Positions 46,102 through 58,199 of a stretch of DNA of 64,000 nt are shown in pieces. Within the stretch, counting starts at the first letter, position 1, and each line of letters opens with the position of its first letter. The position numbers and the translations under genes are program-made. Location of the stretch: the NCBI GenBank assembly GCA_018902385.1, contig JABSSW010000021.1, positions 650,331 to 714,330 of the forward strand. The letters are read 5' to 3'. This DNA comes from Physcia stellaris. Lineage: Eukaryota; Ascomycota; Lecanoromycetes; Caliciales; Physciaceae. Below the pieces are notes generated by a model. That model had not been told where the DNA came from and searched no databases. It worked only from the letters and a program-made list of their open reading frames with translations.

Positions 46102-48378
46102 ATGGATACTTCGTCGCGTTCGATGGCTGAGAATCCCTCTGACCCCGCTGGAGCATACACGGCCGACGAAAGAACAACAACGTTGCTCGATTCCGACCCA
46201 GAAGGCAAGATCTTGGAGACTTCCATAAGTCGATCAACCTCTAGATGGAGCATGCCAGGCACAGAGAGGCATGGCGACGAGGAGACACCACTGATCGCTC
46301 GTGGTACGGAAGACGTCAAAGCCAAATCCAATGCAGGTATACTCGGTATCATATCGGTTCTACTTCTGGGTACGCTTCACGCCCATTCTATGAACCTGAA
46401 TGAGTCACTCAACATCGTTCAGGATGTTTCATTGCAAATGCCGATGGTTCGATCGTTCTCGCTACCTATGGTATCATCTCTTCCGAGACTGGCGAATTGA
46501 ACAATGGAAGTTGGCTCATTGTCACTTTCATGCTGGCTGTTTGCGCGATTCAACCTACTGTATGCAGACGCTCTCCTTCGGATGCCGTCTAGGGATTGAT
46601 GTTTGATATACTATCAGTATGGAAAATTGAGCGACCTCTATGGTCGCAAGTCGACCTTGATCACAGCGTACACTCTTTTTACTATCGGCTGCCTGCTGTG
46701 GTACGTTGCGCCTCGGCTCATGCTATCTTCTATACGCTACATTCCGGTAGTTGACAAGATTGAAGTGGGGCAGGTCAAGCCTTTTGGCAAGTAGCACTTG
46801 GCCGCGCTATTGGGGGCCTTGGTGGCGCTGGAATGACATCTTTAGTCTCCGTCTTGATAGCTGGTGCCTGGATCTCCACTACTAGTTAAGGATGTTTCCA
46901 GTTGACTTGGTGAATCAGACAAAGTCCCTCTCCGCGACGTCGCAACATGGCGCAGTTACGTGAACATCGCTAGCACAGTCGGAAGGAGTGCGGGGGGACC
47001 TATTGGAGGATTTCTCGCGGATAGTATCGGCTGGAGATGGCAAGTACTCGTACTTCTGAACCCGATCAAGCCCGTGCAATGACTGATAAGAAATAGGTCA
47101 TTCTACATTCAATGTCCGCTTACAGTCACAGCGATCGCTCTAGTGGCCTGGAAGCTTGATGGTTCTAACAGTACTGCATCTACGCAAGTCGACGAGAACA
47201 AACCCAAGCAAGCCAGGTTTCGTCGCATTGACTTTCTCGGATCTACAACCCTTGCTCTGACAATCGTTGGCTTCTTGCTTGTGCTTGATATCGGAGGACA
47301 GAGGCTTCCGTGGACACATTCCCTCGTATGGATCATCTTCGCCGCTGCATGTGGTTTTACAATACTTTTCGTGCTGATTGAGGCCTATGTGGCACGGGAA
47401 CCTATATTTCCATTGCGTCTGATTGTCCACCGGGATGTTATAACGGCCTATGTCGTAACGGCACTTCAGGGAGCCGCCCAATTTGCTGTATACCTCACTT
47501 TGTTGGAGAACCTCCGCGTAGAAAGTATGACAGGATAATCGCTTACTCCTAATTAGGTAATGTATACGGTTCCACTATACTTTCAAGTCACGGCTCGGGC
47601 TTCGGTCACCAACGCTGGTGCTCATCTTGTACCGGCTGTTTGTGGTAACGCAATCGGTGGCGTCCTCTCTGGCATAATCATCAAGCGGTGATTGACGCTT
47701 ATCTCTATTCTTCAAGCTTCCATCGCATCTGACCTAGCATAGAACAGCATCTTATAAGCTCCTCACGCTGGCTGGACTTCTCTGCGCATCCACCGGCTAC
47801 CTCCTCCTGATTCTTTTGTGGAGCGGCAACACCGATATATGGCTTTCATTATTGATCGCTCCAGGCGGCTTTGGGACAGGAATTGTGCTATCTACCACCT
47901 TTGTCGGTCTTGCAGCCGGTATTGAAGAGTCACAGATGGCCATCGCCAGTACTGGCTTGTACCTGAGCGCGAATATCGGAACCTTGGTAGGTGCGAGCTT
48001 AGCTAGTAGCATCTTGCAGACGACTTTGAGGCAAGGGTTGTCGCATGACCTGACCAAGTTCAGCGGTTGGGAAATGGTATGTACTGTTTGTATCGTGATG
48101 GATGAACATTTGATTCTCATCGAACGCAGATTCGGGACAGAGCTTTGTCGGACATTAACTACGTCAACTCGCTTGATGGTCCTTTAAGAGAGGCAGTAGT
48201 GAATTGTTATGTCCGCAGCTTCAGCTATTCCCACAGTATGCTCGTTCCTGTTTATCACGAGGGCAAGAAAAGCCCAAAACCATGATCTCGATGGCTAATG
48301 TTAGTGACAGTAATGTCTCTGGCGTGCGCAGCACTGGCCTTCCTTGTGGTGTTGACTTGGAGAGAACATACCCTATAA
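46102..48378 (+). CDS. Fnx1/Vba-like MFS drug:H+ antiporter family carrier
   Basis: 578 aa from ten exons: 46102-46369, 46423-46559, 46618-46700, 46766-46863, 46919-47039, 47097-47487, 47557-47687, 47743-48076, 48130-48235 and 48311-48378. The spliced product gives GCFIANADGSIVLATYGIIS (TM1), motif A in YGKLSDLYGRKST, GRAIGGLGGAGMTSLVSVLI (motif B/C area) and 12-14 membrane segments, ending in VVLTWREHTL. This is the vacuolar basic-amino-acid/Fnx1 branch of MFS. The fifth intron (47040-47096) starts GCAAGT, a GC-AG intron; only it restores GWRWSFYIQ. A long cytosolic N-tail has Ser-rich and acidic patches. Substrate cannot be read from sequence. It follows the arylsulfatase on the same strand, but membership in the sulfur group is unproven. 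Confidence 0.88.
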
Positions 48379-49736
48379 TACGAATGCGAGACATACCAAA
48401 CATCGAGTGGGACTCGGAAATTATCACAGTGCCTGCCAACTAATGATGCTCTGTTGTTACCATCCAAAGTCTTTCTATGCAAACGTGTTAATGCACTCTG
48501 TGGGCATTTGGAGGCCGTAATAGGCATGAGAATAATCGATTGTATGTCGCATATCTTCGACACTAAAATCCCATTTACATAATGCTTGAAGCATTGAGAT
48601 CCATAAGGACGCCATCAAAGCGGTCCGCATTCAGCTTGTTTCAATGTTCAACGAATCTGGCTGATCTCGAACTTATATATGCACACGTGGAGGTATGGAT
48701 ATCTCAATCGGTCTTGTCCCGATAAATAGAAAAGTAAGGTTTTCAGAATCATGCGGCTTATCGAAGCGCATCAACAATCAGTTTCTTATCGAATAGATGG
48801 AGAGCTATCTTTGGTAGACAGGAGAACGTTTAGCCTACCCGCGTGTGGTCTTACAGAGCGTGCTAGGCTCAAGCCAAGATCCCAAAACGTCTTCGTGATG
48901 CAGGCAATCGAAGATATACAGCAGTCCGAGATTGCCAGTCTTCGACTGGGCCATAGTCACCATCTCACGCATCCTCGAATTGTACCCCAGTAATCTAGCG
49001 TAAATTAGCCCTCCAGACACCGGTGCCGAGCGCTTCGCAACAGATTTTACCAGTAATGCTGTCTTGGGCTATGTCTTTTATCGCGCTCCACGGCTTGTGG
49101 ATCTGCGTGCCTTTGCGAGCTCGGTAGTCATTGAGCTATATCTACCTTTCCAACGCTCGCCCATTCATCAAGGATGCGTATGAGTACACCATCACAGATT
49201 TAACCTTGTCGACCTTGCCATCTTGTAAGGACGTGTAGCATGCCGGCTCGATTGCTATCTCATTCATTAACCTGCCGTTTCTGGACCTTCGGGTGCAGTA
49301 CCAGGATTTGAGCAAGCAGAAAAATGCTAAGTAGGTGAAACTGAACCAAAGGTAGAGTATAAACAGAGATAGTATGACACCCTCCTGGGCTATAGCCCCT
49401 TTTTGAAATAAACATCACGTTGGTGAAAGAGTGTGTGTTTTACGTGGGCCGAATTCCACATCATGTGTTGGCAATTATGGATTGCAGCTTTACTTACAGC
49501 TATCTTGCTTTACCAGAAATACTGAGGGTAAGGAGATCTGGACCTCGTCTGACAAGCAAAGAATTAGGGCGTGACTCAATGGACTTTTGGTGGCTGGCTT
49601 GGAGGGAGTATGATATGCACATATGAAAACAAAGTGCCTTATTGCTCTAAAGATCAGCCTTCTTTCCATAAATATCACACAGCAATAGCCTAGCAGTAGT
49701 TGATTTGAATGAAATTTCTCTCCCGAAAGTCTCCCA
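48379..49736. other. Intergenic
   Basis: 1.36 kb with no recognised gene. Short open frames are motif-free and codon use looks random. Confidence 0.45.
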
Positions 49737-49952
49737 TCATCTCATCTTTCTTCCCAGTAATTGTTCTTCAGCGGAAACAATCATGCCGTCTTCACAGATC
49801 GTCCCGGCCGCAAGGCTTCCAAAGCTAACCAACCCACCTTGATCGCACTCCATGAACGTGCTACCATCGTCGTCGCATACGAGCAGTCCATCCGGCGAGC
49901 AGTCTCCAAGGTTAACGGCACGGATCTGCCTCGACATCAGCTTTTCCACCAC
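49737..49952 (-). CDS. Small Cys-rich domain fragment
   Basis: A 71-codon frame whose centre reads LGDCSPDGLLVCDDDG, CDQGG and AAGTICEDG. This four-Cys pattern is common at the ends of secreted fungal proteins. The frame's own start lacks a signal peptide. The upstream 100 nt contain hydrophobic codons and a possible acceptor near 49,965, so a signal-peptide exon may exist, but I cannot build it with certainty. May be a whole small secreted protein or a leftover. Confidence 0.4.
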   Translation of the reverse strand: MVEKLMSRQIRAVNLGDCSPDGLLVCDDDGSTFMECDQGGLVSFGSLAAGTICEDGMIVSAEEQLLGRKMR

Positions 49953-50215
49953 TTTCCTACATTACCATGTATGAAGAAACGTCAATGGGGCAACAATCAA
50001 AGGCAAATGATAGGTGATAGAAGACTCGCTTCTGCGATCATTCAATAATGACAAATCTGATCTTCATCCTATTGATATCGACGTTATTAGTGAGTGGCAA
50101 TGATAAATTTCATCTGCATTGTTCATTTGAGGAGACAACATTCAAGATATTTCTAGAGCAGGTACTTCAGCTCAAACCAGCTGACCCGCGTCCGCAAGCT
50201 CGCCCCAGATCAGGC

Positions 50216-51898
50216 CTAGTTTTTCGGCTTTTTATAAGCACGCTCGATCTCGTCTTCATAGAGCTCGATACTCTTCTTGCGCTGCACCGTGTCCTTACCT
50301 CCAGCTCTCGCCATCGGCTTCTCCTTTCTGGTCAAGACAACTAGCTCCTTAATCAAACGCCCATGCACCGGACCCGCCTCGTTCGCCCGTTGGAAATGTG
50401 ACCACAGCTGATCAACCAGGTCCTTCTCCGCATCCCCGTCCGCGGGCCAGTCGCGAGGTTGCAGCAATACCGCCGGTCTCGAACGGCCAGTACCGCATAT
50501 CAATGCTGTTGCCACAGCGGGATGTTCTTCGATTACAGCTTCGTATGGTATGGGGTTTAGCTTCTTCGCATCGGCAAAGATTACTACGTCATCCACACGA
50601 CCTGCAGAGCGCCACCAGCCTTTACGTGTCGGATGCTCAATGTAGAGATCTCGCATAGCGTATGTATTCTCGTCAAGAAATGTATAGAAAACCCCTTGAA
50701 AAGGCTGCAAAAATTCGTCCCGCGTGTGAATAAGCTCGTACATGTCGCCATGAAAGTGACGGTATGTATGCCCAAGCCGCTGGTTGTAACGATAGTAGCC
50801 CCAGTCATCGACAGGCGGCATTTCGCCCGGTAGTATTCCCGTCTCCGTGGAGGCATATGTCCCGAACAAGCGCGTGCGACTCTTGATTGCCTCACCCGTT
50901 TCGGCTGGGAGAATCCCTCCGGCATAGGAGACATTGTCTAATTTAGCTATATTTCTTAGATAGACACTGTTACGCGCCACGTCTTGGAGCACGGATGGCG
51001 AATACCATGCCGCCTGAATGTTACCGTGGACATGAAGATGATCTGCAGCAGCGCCGCTGAGTGGCCATTCGTTTGCATTAACCGTAGTGAAGGAGTTGTA
51101 GATAGCGCATGAGAGCAACAAGACGCCCCCAGCATGCACCCAGGGAAAGGAAGTGAGCACCCTCTTACCAGTCCAATAGCATCCGTACCACGGCTCCTCG
51201 CCGAGACTTTGAAAGCGTTGGAAAGCATCGTGTGCAGCAACTGTGCCTTGCTTTAGGATTAGGATCTTCGGGGTGCCGGTGGTGCCTGATGAGTGCATGA
51301 CCACGTATGGATCCCTCCGGGCCTCTTCCCACGTCTTTGTGTACGGATATGGCTTGACGAGTTCGCCCTGGAGGAAGTAGTCAAGGTCGGGCAGGGTGAA
51401 GGTTCGCATCGCGCGTTTGTCGAGCACTCCTCTAGTGGCTTCCGACATCTGCTCAGGGGTTAGAAGAATGTCACAGCCAAGTTTTTCTAAAAGAGCGATC
51501 TGAATTTCGGGGCGGTTGCGAGGAGAGCTATAAAACATCTGATGCCGTTAGTATTGCTTCTTTTTATTGGCTTTTGCGGAACTCGGCCATGCCTTGTAGC
51601 CGGCTTTGATGGCCCCAAAGATAAGTATCACATGTCTAAAGTCCATCGGGCTCAAATATGTCGCGATCGTTGGGAAGTCAATCCCTTTACCCAGGAGCTT
51701 CTCCATCCACCATGCGCATCTGTTGACGGCACAGGCGAGTGTGCAGTACTGTATATCTCTAAGGCCATCTTCTAACTTAGCGCTTCGTGGTATGGACATG
51801 AAGCAGCGTTGAGGATCAGATTCGGAGATTTGATCGATGATCGTTGTCATCAATCGATTGCCAGCGTCCTCAGGAATGTCGTGCCGACTGAGCTCCAT
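50216..51898 (-). CDS. NRPS-like protein, adenylation domain only
   Basis: 542 aa from exons 51898-51593 and 51538-50216. It carries the A-domain motifs in order: A3 MHSSGTTGTPKI, A5 YASTETG, A7-like region YELIHTRDEF, A8 GRVDDVVIFADAKK and an A10-like Lys end (KPMARAGGKDTVQRK). The N-terminus (LACAVNRCAWWMEKLLGK) matches the start of NRPS-like A-T-R or A-T-TE enzymes. The protein stops right after the A domain, at ELYEDEIERAYKKPKN, where a carrier (T) domain would follow; no T, reductase or thioesterase is seen downstream. The intron 51592-51539 has a strong ACTAAC branch and a CAG acceptor, but the only frame-keeping donor is GCATGG, a poor GC-type donor. Either splicing is unusual or the donor is mutated. 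An MFS gene lies upstream, divergent. Confidence 0.75.
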
Positions 51899-53190
51899 GT
51901 CTACCAGCTCTTGCTACGGAAGAGCAATACACCTCAGAGGCTCCTCTAATTTTAAGAAAGCAGAACAGGGCTCGCTCTATTGAACCAGTGAATTCTTTCT
52001 CAGTAAACATGCAGATTGCTGCAATGGAGAGACAATCGGAAACAGTCGAGAGCGACGCCCAAACGAACACTATCTTGGGCACACTTGGCGGCACGTGCTA
52101 GGGTCCTTGTGCTTAGGTGTCCACACCAAGAGTCGTGTGTCACTTGCCTTTCTCGTCTAGGTAGTTGGGGCGGTACCAGAATCGTCCCACGGGAATCTTC
52201 CAGGCAGCCGGAGTAAGGCGGAATTGTATGGCCGGTGGAGTCCAAAGACTGGTTGCGTAGTCTGACCGCATATGCCCAGAAGGTATCTTGCGCACCTTGC
52301 TATGAGACAGATATGTGCGACCCGAGACTCATGAGGCATACTCACTTTGGAAGGATTTTCGGAAGGACTCCTACGGGATGTCAGTCGGTTCGCATCGAGC
52401 GTTGAAGGCGCAATTAAGGCGCCCTGATCCCAAAAAATGTGGATACCCAGCGGTAAGCGCCATCGTACCCGAAGAAGTGGGTGACCCGTTACTGCTGACT
52501 GCTGACAAGGGAGAATGATAAGGTAATCAGTGATAAGAACTCGACCAATAACCGAGGGCTATCCCATGCCCGGATAAGACTCTCCTTTTCAAGGGCGCCA
52601 AGCAAGACGAGGGCGACCGCTTACCCGGATACTAATGGCACATGGCCCACTGGCTGAGCTTTTCGGTCACACACAATTTGTCTTGAGATCGCAACTGGAC
52701 TGGAGGTGAAGACGACTTGACACCATCATGCCGCAGAAGTCTATGTGGTGGTGACACCCTCGGTTTCAGGATGACGGCCGCTCACGTCCGATTGGCTCGG
52801 AAGATGATGCACAAAGCACCTCGGTCCAGGCACAGACGGGGCCAGGACCGAAAAGGCCTTTTCAGCAAAGTAAAGTGCCAGGGAAAATCAAACTCGAACA
52901 ACGACGCCAGTCATCATGCAACTGATATGACTCCGATGCATACCATCACTGAATCATGATTTCATTGGCGAGCTACAGTCGTCGCCGCCTGATTTGAGTT
53001 GATAACCTGCGGGGTGTCCTCATTCACTGGTATGTTACCCCTACCGGTGTACCTCCGTATGGCGAGACTGGCTCATCGAACCTGACGTCATTTGCCAATG
53101 AATAACGACATAGAGCAAAGAAGCTAACGATTCTATTTACCTGACTGACTATCTATCTTTTCAATAACTGGAACTAGAAGACCGCACCCC
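51899..53190. other. Divergent intergenic
   Basis: 1.29 kb between the adenylation gene and the MFS carrier. Small frames without motifs; no repeat recognised. Confidence 0.45.
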
Positions 53191-54587
53191 ATGGAGGTAT
53201 CCACAGAGCATCCCGAAGCACTTGTAGAAAAGCTAGCACATCAAGATCGAGAGAAGGTACCGCCAAATGGAGGTTTGTATGCATGGCTGCAGGTAGCAGC
53301 CTCGTTTTGTATTTTCTTCAGTACATGGTGAGTATCCTCTACGGAATATAATTCACGTTGACTGATTTTCGATACTCGTCATTGACTGACTCTGCAATAG
53401 GGGCATCGTCAACATGTACGGCGTCTACCAGACCTACTATACATCAAGCCTCCCATCCTCGTCCCAATCTGCCATATCTTGGATAGGATCTGTTCAGGCA
53501 TTCTTGCTTTTCCTCGTGGGAAGTTTAGTCGGACCTATTTATGATGCAGGCTACGTACGATCTCTACTCGTCGTTGGCGCCTTGCTGAGTGTCCTCGGGC
53601 TGTTCATGACAAGTATTTGCAAACAATATTGGCAAGCGCTGGTGTCGCAAGGGATTGTCGCTGGCGCTGGCTTTGGCTGCCTTTTCCTCCCGGGAGTCAC
53701 AGTGGTGTCACAGTATTTTAACACCAAAAAGGCGTTCGCGACCGGTATTGCGTCTTTGGGAAGTAGCATCGGTATATACAGCAATCATTACCCTACTGGT
53801 ATCGGTTAGGAGCTAATTGGTTGTAGGTGGTGTTGTCTATCCTATTGCATTCACGCAGCTACAGCCACGTATTGGTGCCGGTTGGGCAACTCGGGTAATT
53901 GCCTTCATTGTTCTCGTCACTCTGGTACTTCCTGTTACGGTCATGCGGCCACTAAATTACGCGGCGAAACGACGGTCTCTTGTTGATCTTTCTGCGTTTC
54001 GCGAAGCGCCATACGTGCTGTTCGGCTGCGGTCTAATTCTCGGGTACATGGGCATTTACGTGGTTTTTGTATACGTCGAACTCTATGCAGTCGCGAGGGT
54101 AGGAACATCACCTCACCTGGGCTTCTACCTTCTCGCCATTATAAACGCGGGATCTTCTCTTGGGCGGGTTCTACCCAACTTTGCTGCCGACTACTTGGGA
54201 ACACTCAATATGCAAGTTATCTTTGTCTCCATAGCTGCCGTGCTCAGTCTATGCCTGCTCGCGATCCATCAAACTGGCGGACTTATCGCCTTTTGCGTAC
54301 TCTACGGGTTCTTCACTGGTACCTTTGTAAGTTTGCCGGGCCCGACCGTGACTAGTCTGTCACCGAATTTGGCGTTCTTGGGTGGACGAATGAGCATGGC
54401 ATTCATTAGTGCCGGGATTGGGCTACTCGTTGGACCACCAGTTGCGGGCGCAATCCTGGCATCTGGCGATGGCCACAATTGGACTATGCTACAGGTGTGG
54501 TCTGGCGCTCTACTGGCGCTCTCAGGGCTATGCATGCTCGGGGCAAGGGTCACGAAGGTAGGGTGGGGACTATTGGGAAAAGCTTAG
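53191..54587 (+). CDS. MCT-type MFS transporter
   Basis: 422 aa from exons 53191-53327, 53401-53771 and 53827-54587. Starts with a charged tail and the MCT-family entry PPNGGLYAWLQVAASF, then TW/GIVNMYGVYQTYY, a GSVQAFLLFLVGSLVGPIYD loop and 12 hydrophobic segments. The second half has YLLAIINAGSSLGRVLPNFAADYLG, a conserved MCT block. These carriers move monocarboxylates, riboflavin-like compounds or small secondary metabolites. Its divergent position from the adenylation gene would suit export of, or precursor uptake for, a small product; that is inference. Confidence 0.88.
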
Positions 54588-54960
54588 TGGCTGGGAGCTT
54601 AGATTCGGATTGAGCCAACAGCCAATAACTATTCTGGAGATTAAAAGCTAATGAATTGTGGTACGTCTAATCCTGTCGAGGATTAACGGAGTGCAATTAG
54701 CTCAATTTCTACATGCTGAGTAGTGGCCCAGTTTCAGCTGATGGTGTCTTTTCTTCTACTCTTGAAGCTACACGTTTGTGCGACAAGTCCCCTGTTGGCA
54801 GCTTCATCTTAGTGGTGCGGCTGCCCCAAAGACCGGATGTATCAGTCCAGTCTGAACATCTTCATAAGATCCAGCGTACCCATATAGGATCACTGATCTA
54901 CTTGCCGGCAAAAGACAGCAACCACGAATCCCACACCACGACAAGCGAGCAATTTTGAAC
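54588..54960. other. Intergenic
   Basis: 373 bp, convergent between the MFS gene and the decayed acetate-transporter gene. No coding signal. Confidence 0.4.
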
Positions 54961-55484
54961 ATTGCCTAATGTGTAATCAACAGCGAGCAGCATAGTTTCT
55001 AGATCAAAGAATACAAGTGCCATCTGGAGCGACAATAGCGCTTGTCTTGCATCAAGAATGAAGAGGATACTTGGGATGGTTCAAGCTCACAAAAGGAGCG
55101 CCAGTGCTTGAGCCAGCTCTGCTAATGGTGTTCCGTCGTTATATCAGTGTACTGCTAAAAAGCCTGGGCCAGTTTCAAAGATGAGCGCATAAGCAGTGTT
55201 AAAACCCGGCGAATGATGAGAAGATCGCCGCTCCAAATTGTCGATTCTGTTGTTTTACAGACATAGACTTTGGCTGGTGTGCACTGTGTTTCCCAGGCAG
55301 GATTCACGATGCCAGCGATGTACTGGCAAACACCTTCAAGAACTATCATAAGTGTAATTATGACATTAGGCGCTTCAATCCCCCGAGCCCCGAGGTCTGT
55401 CAATATCACGAGGAAGACACTGGCAGCAAAGGGGAGCAGACTGAGTGGCGCTGGGGTTGCGAGACGGCAATGATACGTAGACAT
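54961..55484 (-). pseudogene. GPR1/FUN34/YaaH acetate-transporter relic
   Basis: The minus strand near 55,460-55,300 reads ATPAPLSLLPFAASVFLVI and LGARGIEAPNVIITLMIVLE, the NPAPL entry motif and second helix of GPR1/FUN34/YaaH acetate transporters. Further on, in shifted frames, FGAAIFSSFAGF and a TAYALIFETGPGF segment continue the fold, and later LLSLQMALVFFDLETMLLA. At least two frameshifts and a stop separate these blocks and no intron consensus fits. The gene is decayed; the N-terminal cytosolic part is not found upstream. Confidence 0.6.
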
Positions 55485-56088
55485 TCTTGGTTCACTGTAG
55501 TCATTGGTTCATTGAGCCTCGAGACCTGCAGGATACTGCCAGTCGCTCTTTGCTAAGGACGATGAAGTCAAAAGTGACAAAATAGTCGGCACCAATCGAA
55601 AAGATAGGGATAAGAACAAGCGAAATGCTAGATATGTGCTGGATTTTCCAGCGCAAGGAGTGTAGGCGAAAGATAGGAGAATTTGTGCAGCACGAGCATT
55701 CGTTTGGAAACAACGCATAGAATTAAAAGCTAATGCCGCTCGCCCGAGGTTTGACACTATTCGTCATGATGCACATCCCTATCCACACAATCTTACCAAT
55801 GATTTCCCCAATACAGGCAGATTGCAAGAGATCTGCGAGCGCAGTGCAACGTAGTATCGATGAAGCGAGGCTCCATCCAATCGAAACGAAAAGTCCGACC
55901 GACTGCTTTTCGTGGCAAGGTTACACAACGTCTTCCATCAATTTGGAAAAAGCGGGCCGGATTCAATAAAGGGTCAGGGAACGTCCAGTTACACGGAAGC
56001 CCGCAAAAGGCCAATGATCCGATGCGCTGCAGGCCGAAGGAAGGGAGTGAGCGTGCTTCGGGCCAACGCCTTCGCTAAGGCAATCGTA
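55485..56088. other. Intergenic
   Basis: About 600 bp, no recognised coding exon. Short frames on both strands lack motifs. Adjacent to the tandem duplication. Confidence 0.4.
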
Positions 56089-56361
56089 CATCACGTCAGT
56101 AGTGCGCGAATTCTTTGAGCGTTGTTCTATAGGCCTTAGTTTTAGGCGGGTAAATGCAAACTCTGGTACTATTGAAGGTGGAAGGCTGTTTTGGGATGCT
56201 CTGCCCCCTCGTTGCCTCTGTCATCACGTCAATAATGCGCGAATTCTTTGAGCGTTGTTCTGTAGGCCTTAGTTTTAGGCGGGTAAATGCAGACTCTGGT
56301 ACTATTGAAGGTGGAAGGCTGTTTTGGGATGCTCTGCCCGCTCGTTGCCTCTGTCATCACG
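56089..56361 (+). repeat. 133-bp direct tandem duplication plus partial third unit
   Basis: Two full units at 56089-56221 and 56222-56354, each starting CATCACGTCA, plus the first seven bases of a third at 56355. The units are nearly identical; differences I can see are mostly G/A or C/T transitions (for example CAGTAG to CAATAA). Noncoding. High identity means a recent duplication or homogenisation. Confidence 0.9.
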
Positions 56362-56749
56362 CTCATTTACCAGCCAAAGTCGGGCATTTGTAGTTGTTGG
56401 GGGATACAAGAAATCCATGCGGTCATGCTTTAGCGACTCGAACAAAATGTTAATGATCAACCATTCCACAAGGACTTCAAACGCTCAGAGTCGAGAGTGA
56501 TGTGACCAAAACGCGCGGATGAGGCACGTCAGAGCATGTCAACAAGTGGTCATAGTATTGGTTGCATACAACTGAGGCCCCACGCTTTGTGCCAGACGAT
56601 GTCCCCTCCGATCACTTTCCATGCGTCTTTAATGCATTTATGTTTTTGCGTGTCCTAGAACTTGCTTTGAAAGAATTATTCCGAATCCCTGAGACTTCTG
56701 CAACTAGCATTGTATCGATGCTGAAAAGGTCTTCGAAACGCATTCGAAT
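56362..56749. other. Intergenic
   Basis: 388 bp before the rhodopsin-type gene. No gene seen; the open frame here has no motif. Confidence 0.4.
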
Positions 56750-58199
56750 ATGTTTGTCCGAACAGAGAAAGAAATCTACAATCAGAAGCTTATCATAGGG
56801 CTCACAACGACTCTCTTGATACTCTGCTACACATTCTACTTTCTTCGCATCCTATCTCGAAAGCTATTGCAGACTCCGTTATGGATCGATGATTGGTTCA
56901 TGCTCTTTGCCCTAGTAGGAACCCTCGACTCTGTCTCGATAACGACTTATCGTTGACACTTCAACAGTTCGTTTGCGGTGGACAGAGTGTTCTCAATTAT
57001 GTCGGTAAGAGCAATTAGGGTGGTTTTATGTCGCGAAAAACCTAAGCAGAACCTCTGAAGGAGTTCGCTATGGCTCTGGAGTACATCGCAGCCATCTAAG
57101 AGAATCGCAATATCAAGATTTCCAAATCGTAAAGTCTTCCACGCATAGTCTATCACCCCAACTAATACGTATTAGAGCCTGTATGTCTTCATGATGTTTT
57201 GGGCGCTCGGAGTAGCTGTAGTCAAGATTGGAATCTTGCTCTTCTATTGGCGAATCTTCATCGTATACCGATTCCGGCGCCTCGTCGCTATCGTCGGATG
57301 CCTTATTCTGACCAGCAGCTTGGCCATCTTTCTCTCTTTCATGTTGCAGTGTCGTTCAATCCCTCGTTTCTGGGCCGAGACAAGTGCTGGCTCTTGTATT
57401 GACCAGGTTGCGTTCTATATCTCTGCCGGCAGCATCAACATCGCCAGCGACGTGCTGGTACTCAGTTTGCCAATGAGACAGGTATGGAAGCTCAACGCGA
57501 CGGTTTACGAAAGGATGGCACTCACATTTCTCTTCTGTTTGGGTGGTTTGTAAGTCCACACGTATCTCACCGGGGTGCAAAGAATCTTAGCACTTAAAGC
57601 AAATAGTGTGTGCATCACGAGTATCTTGCGCCTCATGGCCCTCAACGACATTGATCCTGACGACTTCTCCTGTGAGCTTCCTCCCTAGTGGAGTGCCATT
57701 CCGACGTTGTGCTAAACACGTTGCAGATACTAACGTAGGAGGCGGCCTGTGGTCAACTGTCGAAGTACAGGTGGGCTTCATCTGTGCCAACTTACCGCAC
57801 ACCCGTCCCCTTGTGATCCGCTGGTACCAGCGTTGGCGGCCTCGTGGCCTCGTCCGCTCCAGCACCAGCGACTATCCTGACTCCTACATTACGCAGACCC
57901 ACCGCTCTCACCCTTCCCACCGCCACGATACGCTGGGATTCCAGAGCCTGGACTCCGATGGTAAGGCTGTTGGACAGGATACTGAGACCTTGGGTGGAGG
58001 TGAACAGGCTTACACTGGAGGCTTTGGCGAAGGAAATTTGGACCCTGAGGTCGGAGGTATAAGGGCACCTGGGGAAAGGATCAAGGTCAGGACTGAGGTG
58101 CGTCAGGAAGTACAGCGGATGGGGAGTCCGGGGCCTCTAAAATTGAAAAAGTGCTGGAGAAATGATACTGTGTCAACTGAGATTAGCGCGAAAGCGTAA
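56750..58199 (+). CDS. Fungal rhodopsin/Pth11-like (SAT4) membrane protein
   Basis: 393 aa from six exons: 56750-56914, 56968-57004 (37 nt), 57061-57128, 57176-57549, 57607-57671 and 57727-58199. Motifs of the seven-helix fungal family: LWIDDWFMLFAL, VRYGSGVHRSHLRESQYQDF, FMMFWALGVAVVKIGILLFYWRIF, a CIDQVAFYISAGSINIASDVL helix with paired Cys, and NVGGGLWSTVEVQVGFICANLP at the end of helix 7. A ~130-residue polar cytosolic tail follows. Family members are proposed GPCR-like receptors; ligand unknown. Introns 1 and 2 were chosen because they alone give the continuous VLNYVGVRYGSG join; the first 70 residues are less certain. Its stop codon lies exactly at the edge of the AT-rich block. Confidence 0.78.

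Noticed and set aside
52717-52959. 80-codon basic frame before the MCT carrier
   Set aside because: No motif, unusual Arg/His-rich composition, and no transcript-like signals.
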